Shown: positions 26,438 through 36,456 of the stretch, in pieces
How positions within the stretch are numbered: position 1 is the stretch's first letter
Layout of the letters: every line of letters begins with the position of its first letter
From: VXYL01 sp963666465
GTDB lineage: Bacteria; Pseudomonadota; Gammaproteobacteria; Pseudomonadales; Azotimanducaceae
Assembly (NCBI GenBank): GCA_963666465.1
Contig: OY762824.1
Location: 5,394,001 to 5,458,000, forward strand
Direction: 5' to 3'
DNA length: 64,000 nucleotides
Notes under the pieces: generated by a model
What the model saw: only the letters and a program-made list of their open reading frames with translations
Database searches by the model: none
Told to the model about the DNA's origin: nothing
Program-made: the position numbers and the translations under genes

Positions 26438-27990
26438 TGGCTCGCCCCATGCCAACGGCCGCCGCCCTGGCGGCCGGCGTCGGGTTCGTCTCGCTGTCGT
26501 GGGAAATCCTCTGGTACAGAATCCACGCGTTCGCGACCGGCGGCACGATGTCCGTGTTCGGCGTGTTCCTCGGAATCTACCTTGCTGGCGTCGCCGTGGG
26601 CAGCCTGCTCGCCCGCCATGCCTGCGAGACCGGGGCACGAAACTCCGAGCGGATTGCCGGAGCTGCCTCCCTGGCGGCACTCTGTGGCGGCATTGTCGGG
26701 TACGTCCACGCACCGCTGGCGGCGTGGGTGGGCCAACATGCGGTGGCGATGTTGGCACTGCCGGTCGCTGCCCTGTCGGCAGCATGCTATGGCGCGGTGT
26801 TCCCCCTTCTCGCCCACCATGCGGTGCCGCCGGACGAGAGGGTGGGTCGCGGCATCTCCTATCTCTACCTTGCGAACATTCTCGGCGCCGCATTCGGCGC
26901 CGCGCTGACAGGTTTCGTGTTCCTGCACGTCTTCGGCACGGCCGCGTCGGCTGGGCTGCTGCTCGTGGTTTCGTCCACCCTGGCCGTGGGCCTTCGCTAC
27001 GGCGTCGCGGCAGGCCGGGCCGGAAAGTCGCCCGCCTTCGCTGCCGCCGCCGTGGTTGCCGCGGCTGGTCTGGTGGCGCTGTCCGGCCCGCTCTACGGCT
27101 CGCTCTGGGAGCGCCTGCTCTGGAAATCGCCCGCCGCCGCAGAGCATCCCTTTGCCGCGGTGGTGGAAACGCGTGCCGGCGTCGTCGCGGTCACTGCCGA
27201 TGGCACGGTGTACGGCAACGGCGCGTATGACGGCCGCCTCAATGTCGGCCTTGATGACGACACGAACGGCATCTGGCGCATCTACGGTCTCGCCGGCGTC
27301 CATCCGCGGGCGCGCCGGGTGGCGATGCTCGGCCTTGGATCCGGTGCATGGGCACAGGTCATTGCGCACCTGCCGTCGGTGGAGGAGCTGGTCGTGGTGG
27401 AGATCAACTCGGGATACATCGAACTGCTGCGCCGCCACGAGCTGGTACGCGGCCTGCTCACGAACCCTGCCGTGAGAATCGTCGTCGACGATGGTCGGCG
27501 CTGGCTCCAGGCGCAGCGAACGCGCTTTGACGCAATCGTGATCAACACGACGTTCCACTGGCGGGCCAACGTCACGCACCTGCTCTCCGCCGAGTTCCAC
27601 GCCCTCGCCCGGTCGCGCCTCGCGCCCGACGGCGTCCTGTACTTCAACACCACCTGGTCGGCGGCGGCGATGTACACGGCCTGTAGGTCCTTCGCCTATG
27701 GACTTCGCTTCGGTTCCTACATGGCCGTCGGCAACGCCGAGGTGGCCATGGACGCTGCCGCCTTCGAAGGATCCGTGCGCCACGTCGCCATCGACGGCCA
27801 GCCGGCGGTGGCCGATGCCGACGCCTGGGCCAAAGGCAGGCTGCCGATCCTGCTGGCGCCCGACAACATCGAACCGTGTCCGAACATCCTGGAACGCGCA
27901 TCCGGCGCACCGATGATCACGGACGACAACATGGCGAGCGAGGTTTCGGTGCCTTGGCACGCGACCTACAAGCCGGCGCTGCCCGAGTAG
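26437..27990 (+). CDS. Membrane-bound spermidine-synthase-like protein, catalytic half
   Basis: A 517-residue protein with a second set of about six to seven membrane spans (about 8-220, including FLGIYLAGVAVGSLLARH and LYLANILGAAFGAALTG) followed by a SAM-fold domain: VAMLGLGSGAWAQVIAHL (glycine loop), VVVEINSGYI (acidic residue), VVDDGRRWL and FDAIVINTT. Known spermidine synthases use decarboxylated SAM and putrescine; whether this enzyme does is unknown, and the polyamine-site D-x-x-D is not obvious. The ATG overlaps the upstream stop by one base, so the two halves are probably made in equal amounts. Confidence 0.72.
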   Translation: MARPMPTAAALAAGVGFVSLSWEILWYRIHAFATGGTMSVFGVFLGIYLAGVAVGSLLARHACETGARNSERIAGAASLAALCGGIVGYVHAPLAAWVGQHAVAMLALPVAALSAACYGAVFPLLAHHAVPPDERVGRGISYLYLANILGAAFGAALTGFVFLHVFGTAASAGLLLVVSSTLAVGLRYGVAAGRAGKSPAFAAAAVVAAAGLVALSGPLYGSLWERLLWKSPAAAEHPFAAVVETRAGVVAVTADGTVYGNGAYDGRLNVGLDDDTNGIWRIYGLAGVHPRARRVAMLGLGSGAWAQVIAHLPSVEELVVVEINSGYIELLRRHELVRGLLTNPAVRIVVDDGRRWLQAQRTRFDAIVINTTFHWRANVTHLLSAEFHALARSRLAPDGVLYFNTTWSAAAMYTACRSFAYGLRFGSYMAVGNAEVAMDAAAFEGSVRHVAIDGQPAVADADAWAKGRLPILLAPDNIEPCPNILERASGAPMITDDNMASEVSVPWHATYKPALPE

Positions 27991-28169
27991 GGCCATCGAC
28001 CGCAGCAGACCGACGGCGCGCAAGCGTTGGCCGCGGCCTGCGCTGGCAGCGCGAGCATCAGGGCGCGGCCCATCCAATGCCCATGCACCCTGCGTGACAG
28101 CCCCGACAGCCCCTGTTGCTTTCGGGAGCCTGGCCAACCTGGCGCAACGGTCGCGGCCGGCTGCCGGTC

Positions 28170-29702
28170 TCATTGCCGAAGCAACCCGCCGGATGTGCGG
28201 ATCTCCTCGCCCTGGCTGGCCCATTCCGCACGTTCCTCCGCGCTGGCTCGCGGCGAGAACAGGCCCGTCATTGCATAGGTGATGCCGATGACGGGGGACA
28301 GCCAGCAGGCGACGGCGAGGGGGATGTAGAGGAGGTTGTCCAAATTGCCGTCGGCGATGCCGAGGGCGAGGGCGCTGATGACGAATGCGCCGCCGGCGTT
28401 CCACGGCACCAGCGGCGAGACAAGAGTGCCGCCTTCCTCCACGGCGCGGGACAGGTTCAGGGTCGAATAGCCCATGCCGCGGTACGTCGGGGCAAACATG
28501 CGGCCCGGCAGGGCGATGGAGAGGTAGGGGTCGCCGGCCACGAGGTTGGTGGAAATCGCGGCGGCGGTTGCCGAGGCCTGCACGGCGGCGAAGCGGCGCA
28601 CCCGTGCCATCAGCGCGCGGACGATGGCCTGCAGGCAGCCCGTGCGTTCGAGGGCGCCGCCAAGGCCCAGCGCCAAGAGGATCAGGGAGACCGTCCACAT
28701 CATGGACTGGATGCCGCCGCGGCCGAGGAGATCATCCACTTCCGCAACGCCGGTGGCGATCTCGTAGCCCGAATTGGCGTAGGTGAAGATCTCGTGCAGG
28801 CCTCGGCCTTGGCAGAACGCCGCGACCAACGCCCCTGCCGCCGCCCCCGCGAACAGCGACGGGATCGGCGGCTGCCTGCTCACCGCCAAGGCGATCACCA
28901 GCACCGCGGGCGCCAGCATCAGCGGCGAGATGTCGAAGTGGGCTTGCAGCGTTCCCGTGATGGCCTCGATGCGGGCGAACGACGCCGAGTCGCTCTCCAT
29001 CAACGTGAAGCCGACGCCGGCATAGACCGCGAGCGCCACCAGCATCGCTGGCACGGTGGTCGGCAGCAGGTTGCGGATGTGGTCGAACAGGCGCGTGCCG
29101 GTCACCGCCGGAGCCAGGTTGGTGGTGTCCGAAAGCGGCGAGACCTTGTCGCCAAAGAACGCGCCGGAGACAACGGCGCCGGCGGTCCAATAGGCCGGGA
29201 TGCCGAATCCCGCACCAATGCCCATCAAGGCCAGCCCCACCGTGCCGACCGTGCCCCACGACGTGCCCAGAGAAACCGACACCAGGGCGCAGAGAATCAT
29301 GCCGGCCGCCAGGAACGTTTCCGGCGAGAGCAGCACAAGGCCGTAGTAGATGAGCGTCGGCACCGTGCCGCTCGCGATCCACACGCCGATGATGATGCCG
29401 ACGACGATGAGGATGGACACGGACGGCAGCGACACGTTGATGACGCGGAAGATGCCCTCTTCCAGGCTGCGCCAGCCGTGCCCCAGCCAATGGCCCACCA
29501 AGGCCGTGACGGCGATGCCGCAGGCGAGCGGAATGTGCGGCGTGAAGTCGCCGTAGTGGAAGAGCTGCAGCGCGAGGATGCCCAGCGTCAGGACGATGGG
29601 GACGATCGCCACCGCAAGGCCCGGCGGTCTCGGCGCACCTTCGTTGGTTCCACCAGTGTTGGTTCCACCAGGCGGGTGTTCTGCGGCAGCGGGTTCGGTC
29701 AC
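28170..29702 (-). CDS. Na+/H+ antiporter, NhaC family
   Basis: A 510-residue membrane protein with about 11-12 spans. The NhaC signatures SLGTSWGTVGTVGLALMGIG, GAFFGDKVSPLSDTTNLAPAV, NLVAGDPYLSIALPGRMF and VSPLVPWNAGGAFV are all present; the Asp residues in FGDK and SDTTN belong to the ion site. It exchanges Na+ for H+ across the cytoplasmic membrane. The start is GTG at 29702 with GAGGA seven bases upstream; the N-terminal 30 residues are a polar Gly/Thr/Asn-rich tail with a short repeat. It is convergent with the spermidine-synthase-like pair and follows prc on the same strand. Confidence 0.92.
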   Translation of the reverse strand: MTEPAAAEHPPGGTNTGGTNEGAPRPPGLAVAIVPIVLTLGILALQLFHYGDFTPHIPLACGIAVTALVGHWLGHGWRSLEEGIFRVINVSLPSVSILIVVGIIIGVWIASGTVPTLIYYGLVLLSPETFLAAGMILCALVSVSLGTSWGTVGTVGLALMGIGAGFGIPAYWTAGAVVSGAFFGDKVSPLSDTTNLAPAVTGTRLFDHIRNLLPTTVPAMLVALAVYAGVGFTLMESDSASFARIEAITGTLQAHFDISPLMLAPAVLVIALAVSRQPPIPSLFAGAAAGALVAAFCQGRGLHEIFTYANSGYEIATGVAEVDDLLGRGGIQSMMWTVSLILLALGLGGALERTGCLQAIVRALMARVRRFAAVQASATAAAISTNLVAGDPYLSIALPGRMFAPTYRGMGYSTLNLSRAVEEGGTLVSPLVPWNAGGAFVISALALGIADGNLDNLLYIPLAVACWLSPVIGITYAMTGLFSPRASAEERAEWASQGEEIRTSGGLLRQ

Positions 29703-29831
29703 GGCAGTCCTCAGCAGGGAGCCCTCACGCTATGGCGCTCGAGCGCAGGTTGCCCTCCCTCCAGAGGATGAACGCCCTCTCGCACCCGCGAGCGCGTGCC
29801 GATGCCGCGGCTATTGCACCACTACTGTCGC

Positions 29832-31922
29832 CTACTGCACCACTGTCGCCGTCTCCGGCGGGAGCATGGCCACCTGACGGGCGAGGCCGATGAAGTCAGC
29901 CAGCACGTGCGCCGTCTCCTTCAGCAGCGGGTCCGGCGGCGGTTCGTCGTCCTCGCCGGCGTTCTGCCGTTCGCGCAGTTCGTCGAGGCTTGCCGCCGGC
30001 TCTTCGCCGCGCGCCAGCAGCAGGGCGTTCTCGAGTTCGAGTGCCCAGGCGTCGTCGGACTCCTTCTGCGCTTCGCGCTTCGCGCGCAGCAGGGAAATGT
30101 GGGTGCGGCCCGTGATCTCGCGGCTGCGGTCGGCGCGGGCGCGCAGGTAGTTGAACTCGGGATCGTCCGCCACCCGCGTCTCGTGCCGCGCTCGCAGCGT
30201 GCCCAGCAAGGGATCGATCTCGCCGGAACTGCGGTAGTGGGCGGGTTCCACGCGATCCCAGCCAATGGACTCGTCCTCGTCGTTGCCGAGCCGGTCGGCG
30301 CCAGGCGGGTCGGGGAAGTGGATGTCCGGCGACACGCCCTGGCTCTGCGGGCTGAGGCCGGAGATGCGATAGAACTTGGCCTGGGTCATCTTGAGCTGGC
30401 CGCGGTCGAGTTCGATCAGGGTCTGCACGGTGCCCTTGCCGAAGGTGCGGTTGCCGGTGATGACGCCGCGGCCGTAGTCCTGAATCGCGCCGGCGAAGAT
30501 CTCCGAAGCCGAAGCGGAGAGCCGGTTCACCAGCACGGCCATCGGGCCTTCCCAGGCGACGAAGCCGTTGTCGTTGTCGGACTGCACGCGGGTGTCGCGC
30601 CGCGCCATCTTCACCTGCACGGTGGGCCCGGAATCGATGAAGAGCCCGGCAAGGGAACTCGCCTCCTCCAGCGAGCCGCCGCCGTTGTTGCGCAGGTCCA
30701 CGACGATGCCGTCCACGTTCTGCGCCTTGAGGTCGTCGATGAGCCGCCGCACGTCGCGGGTGGTGCTGCGGTAGTCCGGGCGCCCCTCCTGTCGCGCCTT
30801 GAAGTCGATGTAGAAGGTAGGCACCTCGACGACGCCGATGCGCCGGTCGGCGATGCCGTCGTTCATCGTCAGCACCTGGCTCTGCGCCGACTGCTCTTCG
30901 AGCCGGACGGTGTTGCGGGTGATCGAGACGACGCTCGTCTCGCCCGAGGCGTCGTCGGCTGCGGCGGGAATCACCTGCAGGCGCACCACGGAGCCTTTCG
31001 GGCCGCGAATGAGCTCCACCACGTCGTCGAGCCTCATGCCGATGACGTCGATGAGCGCACCGTGCCTGCCCTGACCGACGGCGACGATGCGATCGGCCGG
31101 CTTGAGCTGGCCACCCTTGTCCGCAGGGCCGGCCGGCAGCAGCCGCACCACGGAGGTGTATTCGTCCTCCGGCCCGAGCACGGCGCCAATGCCCTCGAGG
31201 GACAGCGACATGTTGATGTTGAAGGTCTCGGAATTGCGCGGCGAGAAGTATTGCGTGTGGCGGTCGAAGGTGGCGGCGTAGGCGTTGACGTAGAGGCCGA
31301 AGGCGTCCTCGCTCTTCACCTGCCGCGCTTGCCGCAGCTGGTTGCGGTAGCGCTTGGCGAGGCGTTCCTCGATCTCGCCCGCATCGCGCCCGCTCAGCAT
31401 CATGTTGAGCACGGTGCCCTTGACCCGACGCCGCCAGAGGTCTTCCGACTCCCCCTCGTGCGTGGGCCAGGCAGCCCTGGCGCGGTCGATCTCCACCATC
31501 TCGTGGAGGTTGAAATCGAAGCTGTCGATGCCTTTTTCGACGCGGCTGAGGGAGAAGTCGAGGCGGTCCACCATGCGTCCGTGGAAGCGGTTGTAGATGT
31601 CGAAGGCGGGTTCGAGTTCGCCGGCTTTCAGGGCGTCGTCGAGCACGAAGCGGTATTGCTCGAGTTCCTGAATGTCCTCCGCCAGGAAGTGAACGCGGCT
31701 TGGGTCGAGCAGATCGATGTAGCGGTCGAAGGTGTCGCTGGAGGCGGCATCGTCCAGGGGCTTGCGGATGAAGTGCGCGCGGTTCAGCCATTCGACGATG
31801 GCGACGCTGGTCTCGCCGTGCCTCGCGTGCGGCGCGAGCTCGCCCCTCGCCTCGGCGGCGGGCGCGATTTGCAGGCCGGCGACGGCGACGAGGATGCAGG
31901 CGGCGGATCGGACTGCTGGCAT
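29832..31922 (-). CDS. prc: Tail-specific C-terminal processing protease (S41A)
   Basis: A periplasmic protease of 696 residues. A signal peptide (about 1-25) is followed by the Prc N-terminal helical domain with DPSRVHFLAEDI. The PDZ domain (about 240-325, GIGAVLGPEDEYTSVVRLLPAGPADKGG) comes next, then the S41 core with VDLRNNGGGSLEEA. Ser471 (in SASASEIFAG) and Lys496 (in FGKGTVQ) form the 25-residue-spaced Ser/Lys dyad of E. coli Prc. Prc trims FtsI and degrades tagged or unstable periplasmic proteins. I use the ATG at 31922; ATG 31952 adds ten residues. It lies downstream of the ABC exporter genes. Confidence 0.93.
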   Translation of the reverse strand: MPAVRSAACILVAVAGLQIAPAAEARGELAPHARHGETSVAIVEWLNRAHFIRKPLDDAASSDTFDRYIDLLDPSRVHFLAEDIQELEQYRFVLDDALKAGELEPAFDIYNRFHGRMVDRLDFSLSRVEKGIDSFDFNLHEMVEIDRARAAWPTHEGESEDLWRRRVKGTVLNMMLSGRDAGEIEERLAKRYRNQLRQARQVKSEDAFGLYVNAYAATFDRHTQYFSPRNSETFNINMSLSLEGIGAVLGPEDEYTSVVRLLPAGPADKGGQLKPADRIVAVGQGRHGALIDVIGMRLDDVVELIRGPKGSVVRLQVIPAAADDASGETSVVSITRNTVRLEEQSAQSQVLTMNDGIADRRIGVVEVPTFYIDFKARQEGRPDYRSTTRDVRRLIDDLKAQNVDGIVVDLRNNGGGSLEEASSLAGLFIDSGPTVQVKMARRDTRVQSDNDNGFVAWEGPMAVLVNRLSASASEIFAGAIQDYGRGVITGNRTFGKGTVQTLIELDRGQLKMTQAKFYRISGLSPQSQGVSPDIHFPDPPGADRLGNDEDESIGWDRVEPAHYRSSGEIDPLLGTLRARHETRVADDPEFNYLRARADRSREITGRTHISLLRAKREAQKESDDAWALELENALLLARGEEPAASLDELRERQNAGEDDEPPPDPLLKETAHVLADFIGLARQVAMLPPETATVVQ

Positions 31923-32023
31923 GGACGGTTCCCCGTGCGAATCGATCGCCATGTAACCATTGTCGGCGCGGCATTGGCAAGACCCGCGCGGGGTGGCGCT
32001 GCCGGCGGGGTTCCGTCGCGTCG

Positions 32024-34054
32024 CTACGCCGACTGCAGCGCCACGAAGTCCCTGTAGCGACCTTCGGGAATCGCCGTCAGCTCCTCGTGGGTGCCGACTT
32101 CCCGCACCTCGCCGTCCTCGAGAAAGACGATGCGGTCGGCGTGGCGGATCGTGGAGAGACGGTGCGCGATGACGACCACCAGGCGGTCCTCGGCGGCGCG
32201 GCGCAGCGAGGCCGTCAGCGCATTCTCGGTCTGTGGATCGAGGGCGGCGGTGGGCTCGTCGAGGACGAGAATGCGGGCGTCGCGCAGCAGCCCCCGGGCG
32301 ATGGAGAGCCGTTGCTGCTGTCCCACCGAGAGAGTGTCGCCGGAGCGGCCAAGCACGGTGTCGAGGCCGTCCGGCAGCCTGGCGACGAACTCGGTGCAGC
32401 CGGCGGTGGCGAGCGCGGAGCGCATGTCGGCCTCGGTGGCGTCGGGATTGGCGAGCGCCAGGTTTTCGCGGATGGACTCCGACAGCAGCAGGTGCTCCTG
32501 GAAGACATAGGCGACCAGCCGGCGCAGGCTCGCGAGCTCGACCTGCTCCGCGTCGAGGTCGTCGATCAGCACGCGCCCCGAAGTTGGCCGCAGCAGCGCC
32601 GGGATGAGGAGCGCCAGCGTCGTCTTCCCTGCCCCTGTGGGGCCGACGATGGCCGTCAGTTCGCCCACATGAAGGTCGAGGCTGACGTTGCGCAGGGCAC
32701 CGCCGCTGCCCGGATAGGCGAAGCACACGCGGTCGAAGCGCACGCCGCGACGAATGTCCAGGATCGGCGTTCCGCCCAGGCGGTCCTCCTCGGAGTCGTG
32801 GTCGAGGAAGAAGAACACCCGGCGCAGGGCCGCGATTCCGCCCTGCAGCTTGATCCACAGGGCGCCGAAGAACATCGCTGGCGTTACGAGCTGGTAGTAC
32901 ACGCCGAGCAGCACGGCGAAATCCCCCGGCGACATGGCGCCGTCGATGATCCGGTCCGTGACGAGAACGGTGACGTAGATGGCGGCGAGGCCAGCGGCGC
33001 CGAGCACCAGCGAGGCCGTGGCGATGACAACCGCCAGGCTGTAGCGCTCGCGGCGGAACGACTCCGCGCTGTGTCGGGCAAACCGCTCCCGTTCGCGGCT
33101 GCCGGCGCCCAGGCTTTGCACCGCGGCGACGTTGCTGAAGGACTCCTCCATGGCGTTGGTGGTTGCGGCGCCGGCGGCGCGCTTGTTCTGGCTCGTGCGC
33201 CGCAGGGCGCCGGAGAAGGGGAACGTGAGCGCGAACGCGACGGGCACGGTGAGCCAGGCAATCACGACCAATTCCGGCGACACCTGTCCGTAGGAGTACT
33301 GCAGCACGTACAGGTTCAGCAGGGCGCCGAGGGCGAAGAAGAACGGTGTCAGGGTGATCTCGTAGATGAGATCGGGCGCGGAGGGCACGTCGTAGAGCAC
33401 GCGGTAGATGCTGTCGCCGATGCGCTGGTCGTCGAGGACGGCCATCGGCAGCCTCGCCATGCGCTCGAACAGACGGGTGCGCAGGCCGCTCGCCAGGGAT
33501 TGGGTGAGGCGGACGTTGACGACGAACTCGCCGAGCCCGAGCAGTCCGCTGCCGCCGCTGTGGCCGGCACTGATCTGGTTTTCCGCCTGTGTCGCGGCGT
33601 CCTGCCCGTCGAGCAGGCCGAGGCTGGTGCCGCCGGCGCGACTGCCGAACACGATCAGCATGACAACATAGATCGCCGTGACGACGAGCATGACGCCGAG
33701 GGGATCCCGCCCCTCCACGAGGCGCACGAACGGCGCCATGAACGGCGGAAACGCCACTTCCGTGGCGCCGACTGGCCTCGCCAGGATGGCATTGTCCACC
33801 ACGATCTTCGCGAGCCAGGGCAGCGCCAGCGCCGGGAACACGAGGCTTAGCTGGAGCAGGCACTTGGCGGCGAACAGCGCCTTCGCCTGCGCGATCAGGC
33901 GCAGGGATCGGCCCAGGATCGAGATCGCCTCGCCGGAGTCGAGCCCGGGCGTGGTGTCCACGCGATCGTCGAAGCGATCCTCGCTCAGGATGCCGGCAAG
34001 CCGCGAGGCAGGTCCGGCGCCGCGCCGCGTGTCCTTGCCGCTCGCGTCAGCCAA
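32024..34054 (-). CDS. ABC transporter, fused membrane and ATPase domains (exporter half 2)
   Basis: A 676-residue half-transporter of the exporter type: six-helix membrane domain (about 60-420) and nucleotide-binding domain (about 445-676) with Walker A GPTGAGKTT, Q-loop VFQEHLLLS, signature LSVGQQQR, Walker B ILVLDEPTAALD with catalytic Glu, and an H-loop His in VIAHRLST. A ~55-residue polar insert follows the first helix. TTG start at 34054, five bases after the stop of the partner gene, so the two form a heterodimer-type operon. Substrate unknown. Confidence 0.9.
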   Translation of the reverse strand: MADASGKDTRRGAGPASRLAGILSEDRFDDRVDTTPGLDSGEAISILGRSLRLIAQAKALFAAKCLLQLSLVFPALALPWLAKIVVDNAILARPVGATEVAFPPFMAPFVRLVEGRDPLGVMLVVTAIYVVMLIVFGSRAGGTSLGLLDGQDAATQAENQISAGHSGGSGLLGLGEFVVNVRLTQSLASGLRTRLFERMARLPMAVLDDQRIGDSIYRVLYDVPSAPDLIYEITLTPFFFALGALLNLYVLQYSYGQVSPELVVIAWLTVPVAFALTFPFSGALRRTSQNKRAAGAATTNAMEESFSNVAAVQSLGAGSRERERFARHSAESFRRERYSLAVVIATASLVLGAAGLAAIYVTVLVTDRIIDGAMSPGDFAVLLGVYYQLVTPAMFFGALWIKLQGGIAALRRVFFFLDHDSEEDRLGGTPILDIRRGVRFDRVCFAYPGSGGALRNVSLDLHVGELTAIVGPTGAGKTTLALLIPALLRPTSGRVLIDDLDAEQVELASLRRLVAYVFQEHLLLSESIRENLALANPDATEADMRSALATAGCTEFVARLPDGLDTVLGRSGDTLSVGQQQRLSIARGLLRDARILVLDEPTAALDPQTENALTASLRRAAEDRLVVVIAHRLSTIRHADRIVFLEDGEVREVGTHEELTAIPEGRYRDFVALQSA

Positions 34055-34059
34055 CGCGG

Positions 34060-36123
34060 TCAGCCGACTTCCGTCGGCTGGCGTCTTGCCGCCGGATGCA
34101 CGGCGCCGAGCTCCGCGGCCACGAAGGCACGATAGCGACCGCCTGCGTTCGCCATGAGCTCGGCATGCGTCCCCGACTCGACGATGCGGCCGCTCTCGAT
34201 CAGGGCGATGTTGTCGGCGTTGCGGATCGTGGAGAGGCGGTGGGTGACGAGAAGGATCACCCGCTCGCGCCCCCAGTCGGCGAGTCGGGCAAGCATCTGC
34301 CGTTCGGTGCGGGCATCGAGGGAGGCCGTCGGCTCGTCGAGAATCAGGATGGGCGTGTCCCGCACCACCGCCCGGGCGATCGCAAGGCGCTGCCGCTGTC
34401 CGGCGGAGAGCTTGCCGCCGCGCTCGCCGAGCTCCGTGTCGTAGCGCTGCGGCATGGCTTCGATGAAGTCGTCGGCGCAGGCGACCCAGGCGGCGTCCGC
34501 GACGGCGTCCCGCGACGGCTCGTGGGCGCCGAAGGCGATGTTGTTCGCCACCGTGTCGGAGAAAAGCACGTTTTTCTGCAGGGCGATGGCGACGTGGCGG
34601 CGCAGGTCATGCACGGCGAAGGCACGCAGGTCCGTGCCGTTCACCGACACTTCGCCTTCATCCGGATCGAACAGCCGCAGCAGCAGCGCCAGCAGGGTGG
34701 ACTTGCCGGCGCCGGTGGCGCCGACGATGGCGGTGACGGTGCCCGGTCGCGCATCGAGGTCGATCCCCTCCAGAACGCGGGAGCTTGTGCGGTAGCGGAA
34801 GCCCACGCCTCGCCATGTCACCCTCTCCACCCGTGCCGGGAACGGCTTCGGCATGTCCGGGTCCGTCACTTCCGGCTCGATGTCGAGCAGGTCGAAGGCG
34901 CGCGAGAGGGCGATGAACAGGTCCTGCATCCGCATCCACGTGCCGAGCAGGCCGCGCGCGCTTGCGCCGAGGCCCTCCACCGTGGTGCGGGCGATGGACA
35001 CGGCACCGAGATTCCACGTCACGAAGCCGATGAGCCCTGCCACGGCCGCGCCGAGCCAGGTGTTGCGTTCCTCGACGGCCCACCGCACCGCCAGGTATTC
35101 GGTCGCCAGCAGCAGGAAGCCGCTCAGCAGGGCGACGACGAGCGTCGCCAGCGCCATGTCGAGCCGCAGAAAGTAGGCGGCGTCGAGCGCGGCGCGCGAA
35201 TCCCTCTCGAAACGGTCGAAGATGCGTCGCTCGGCGCCGTTCGCCTTCACCAGCCGGATTGCCGCGAACGCCTCCTGGGCGCGCGCGGTGAGGTTGCTGC
35301 TGGCGAGGCGGTTGGCCAGCGCCCGCGTTCGAATGCGGGGCGTGGCCAGCAACGCCACGCCGCCGATCGGCATGCCGACCAGCACCGCCATGAGGGCGGC
35401 CCAGGGATCGAACGCCGCCACCACGGCGAGGCCGGCGAGCAGGGCGTAGGCGGCGACGGCCGGCTCGATCAGGCCGCTCTGGATCAGGTTCACGATCATC
35501 GCGCTGTCCTGGTACACGCGGAAGATCGCGTCTCCGACCCGGGCCTCGCCGTGGAACCGGAGCGACAGGGACTCGGCGCGCTCCACCATGGCCACGCGCA
35601 GGTTCTGGTTGACGCCCTGCCAGATCCACACGGAGTAGTAGTGGCTGCCCCAGCCGATGGCGGCGCCGACGAGGCTCCCGACGAGGCCCCACAGGATGAG
35701 CCGGTTGCGCACCTGGCGGCGCTGCGCCGGCGTCAGTTCCGGCTCGTCGCCGGGGCTTGCCTGCGCCGCAGGGGAGCTCCCGCCGGCGTGCGCGGCCGGC
35801 GAGGTCGGGTCGGCGTCGCCGAGTCGCGCGGGATCGCGGGTGACGTAGTCGCTGCCGAGGAACAGCACGGCGGCCTGCAACGGCTGCAGCCCTTCGCCCA
35901 CCAGCACCTTGTTGTGGAGCAGGTCCGTGCCGACGAAGAGGCCGGCGACGGCGCCGGCCGCGCCGGCGCCGGCCAGCGCCAGCAGGGCGAGGAGATGCCT
36001 CAGCATGGGCCGCATGAAGGGCCAGGCGCGAAACGCCAGCCGCGCCATTTCGGCGAGGCCCATGCGGGGCGGGGCGGCGGCGACACCGTCGCGATAGCCC
36101 CTGGCGATGCGGAGGTGCGTCAT
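34060..36123 (-). CDS. ABC transporter, fused membrane and ATPase domains (exporter half 1)
   Basis: A 687-residue half-transporter, first gene of the pair. The membrane domain carries a ~75-residue Pro/Ala/Asp-rich insert between helices 1 and 2 (about 75-150), probably periplasmic. The ATPase domain has Walker A GATGAGKSTL, Q-loop ALQKNVLFSD, signature LSAGQRQRLA, Walker B ILILDEPTASLD and THRLSTIRNAD. Both ATPase sites look catalytically complete, unlike many degenerate heterodimers. Downstream genes are its partner and prc. Lipid, peptide or drug export are all possible. Confidence 0.9.
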   Translation of the reverse strand: MTHLRIARGYRDGVAAAPPRMGLAEMARLAFRAWPFMRPMLRHLLALLALAGAGAAGAVAGLFVGTDLLHNKVLVGEGLQPLQAAVLFLGSDYVTRDPARLGDADPTSPAAHAGGSSPAAQASPGDEPELTPAQRRQVRNRLILWGLVGSLVGAAIGWGSHYYSVWIWQGVNQNLRVAMVERAESLSLRFHGEARVGDAIFRVYQDSAMIVNLIQSGLIEPAVAAYALLAGLAVVAAFDPWAALMAVLVGMPIGGVALLATPRIRTRALANRLASSNLTARAQEAFAAIRLVKANGAERRIFDRFERDSRAALDAAYFLRLDMALATLVVALLSGFLLLATEYLAVRWAVEERNTWLGAAVAGLIGFVTWNLGAVSIARTTVEGLGASARGLLGTWMRMQDLFIALSRAFDLLDIEPEVTDPDMPKPFPARVERVTWRGVGFRYRTSSRVLEGIDLDARPGTVTAIVGATGAGKSTLLALLLRLFDPDEGEVSVNGTDLRAFAVHDLRRHVAIALQKNVLFSDTVANNIAFGAHEPSRDAVADAAWVACADDFIEAMPQRYDTELGERGGKLSAGQRQRLAIARAVVRDTPILILDEPTASLDARTERQMLARLADWGRERVILLVTHRLSTIRNADNIALIESGRIVESGTHAELMANAGGRYRAFVAAELGAVHPAARRQPTEVG

Positions 36124-36182
36124 GGCAAGGCGTCTCTGGACGCGACCGCGCCGGAAGGGACTGACATTCGCTTCAGGGAACC

Positions 36183-36312
36183 AGCAATTCTCATTTTGGC
36201 GTCTGGCTTCGCTGTCAGGCGCATTGCACCCCCGGTTTCGGACTCAATTCGGGTCAAATCAACCCGCAGACCGGTGCTGTTGAGTGGACTGAAGGCCAAA
36301 ATGAGAATTGCT
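36183..36312. repeat. Inverted-repeat element, family D copy 1, with 9-base direct repeat
   Basis: AGCAATTCTCATTTTGGC at the left end recurs inverted at the right end. CAGGGAACC flanks it at 36174-36182 and 36315-36323, which looks like a target duplication. About 130 bp, no coding capacity. A second copy is at 47976-48106, and single degenerate ends occur at 37194-37213 and 48549-48568. It lies upstream of the ABC exporter operon. Confidence 0.75.
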
Positions 36313-36456
36313 GTCAGGGAACCGGAGGCGTTTCCTCTCGGATTGGCAGGAAGCATACTCCTCATTCACTTGAGACTAATCTTCGACGGAGCGCGGCGCG
36401 GGTCCGGCAGTGCGGCACGGCATGTGCGCAGCCGGTCGAAACGCTCCGCGGGAACC

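Noticed and set aside
29832..33863. Single 1,343-codon minus-strand protein
   Set aside because: The first ~640 codons are an out-of-frame reading of the ABC exporter gene; the real Prc protease begins at 31922 with a signal peptide.
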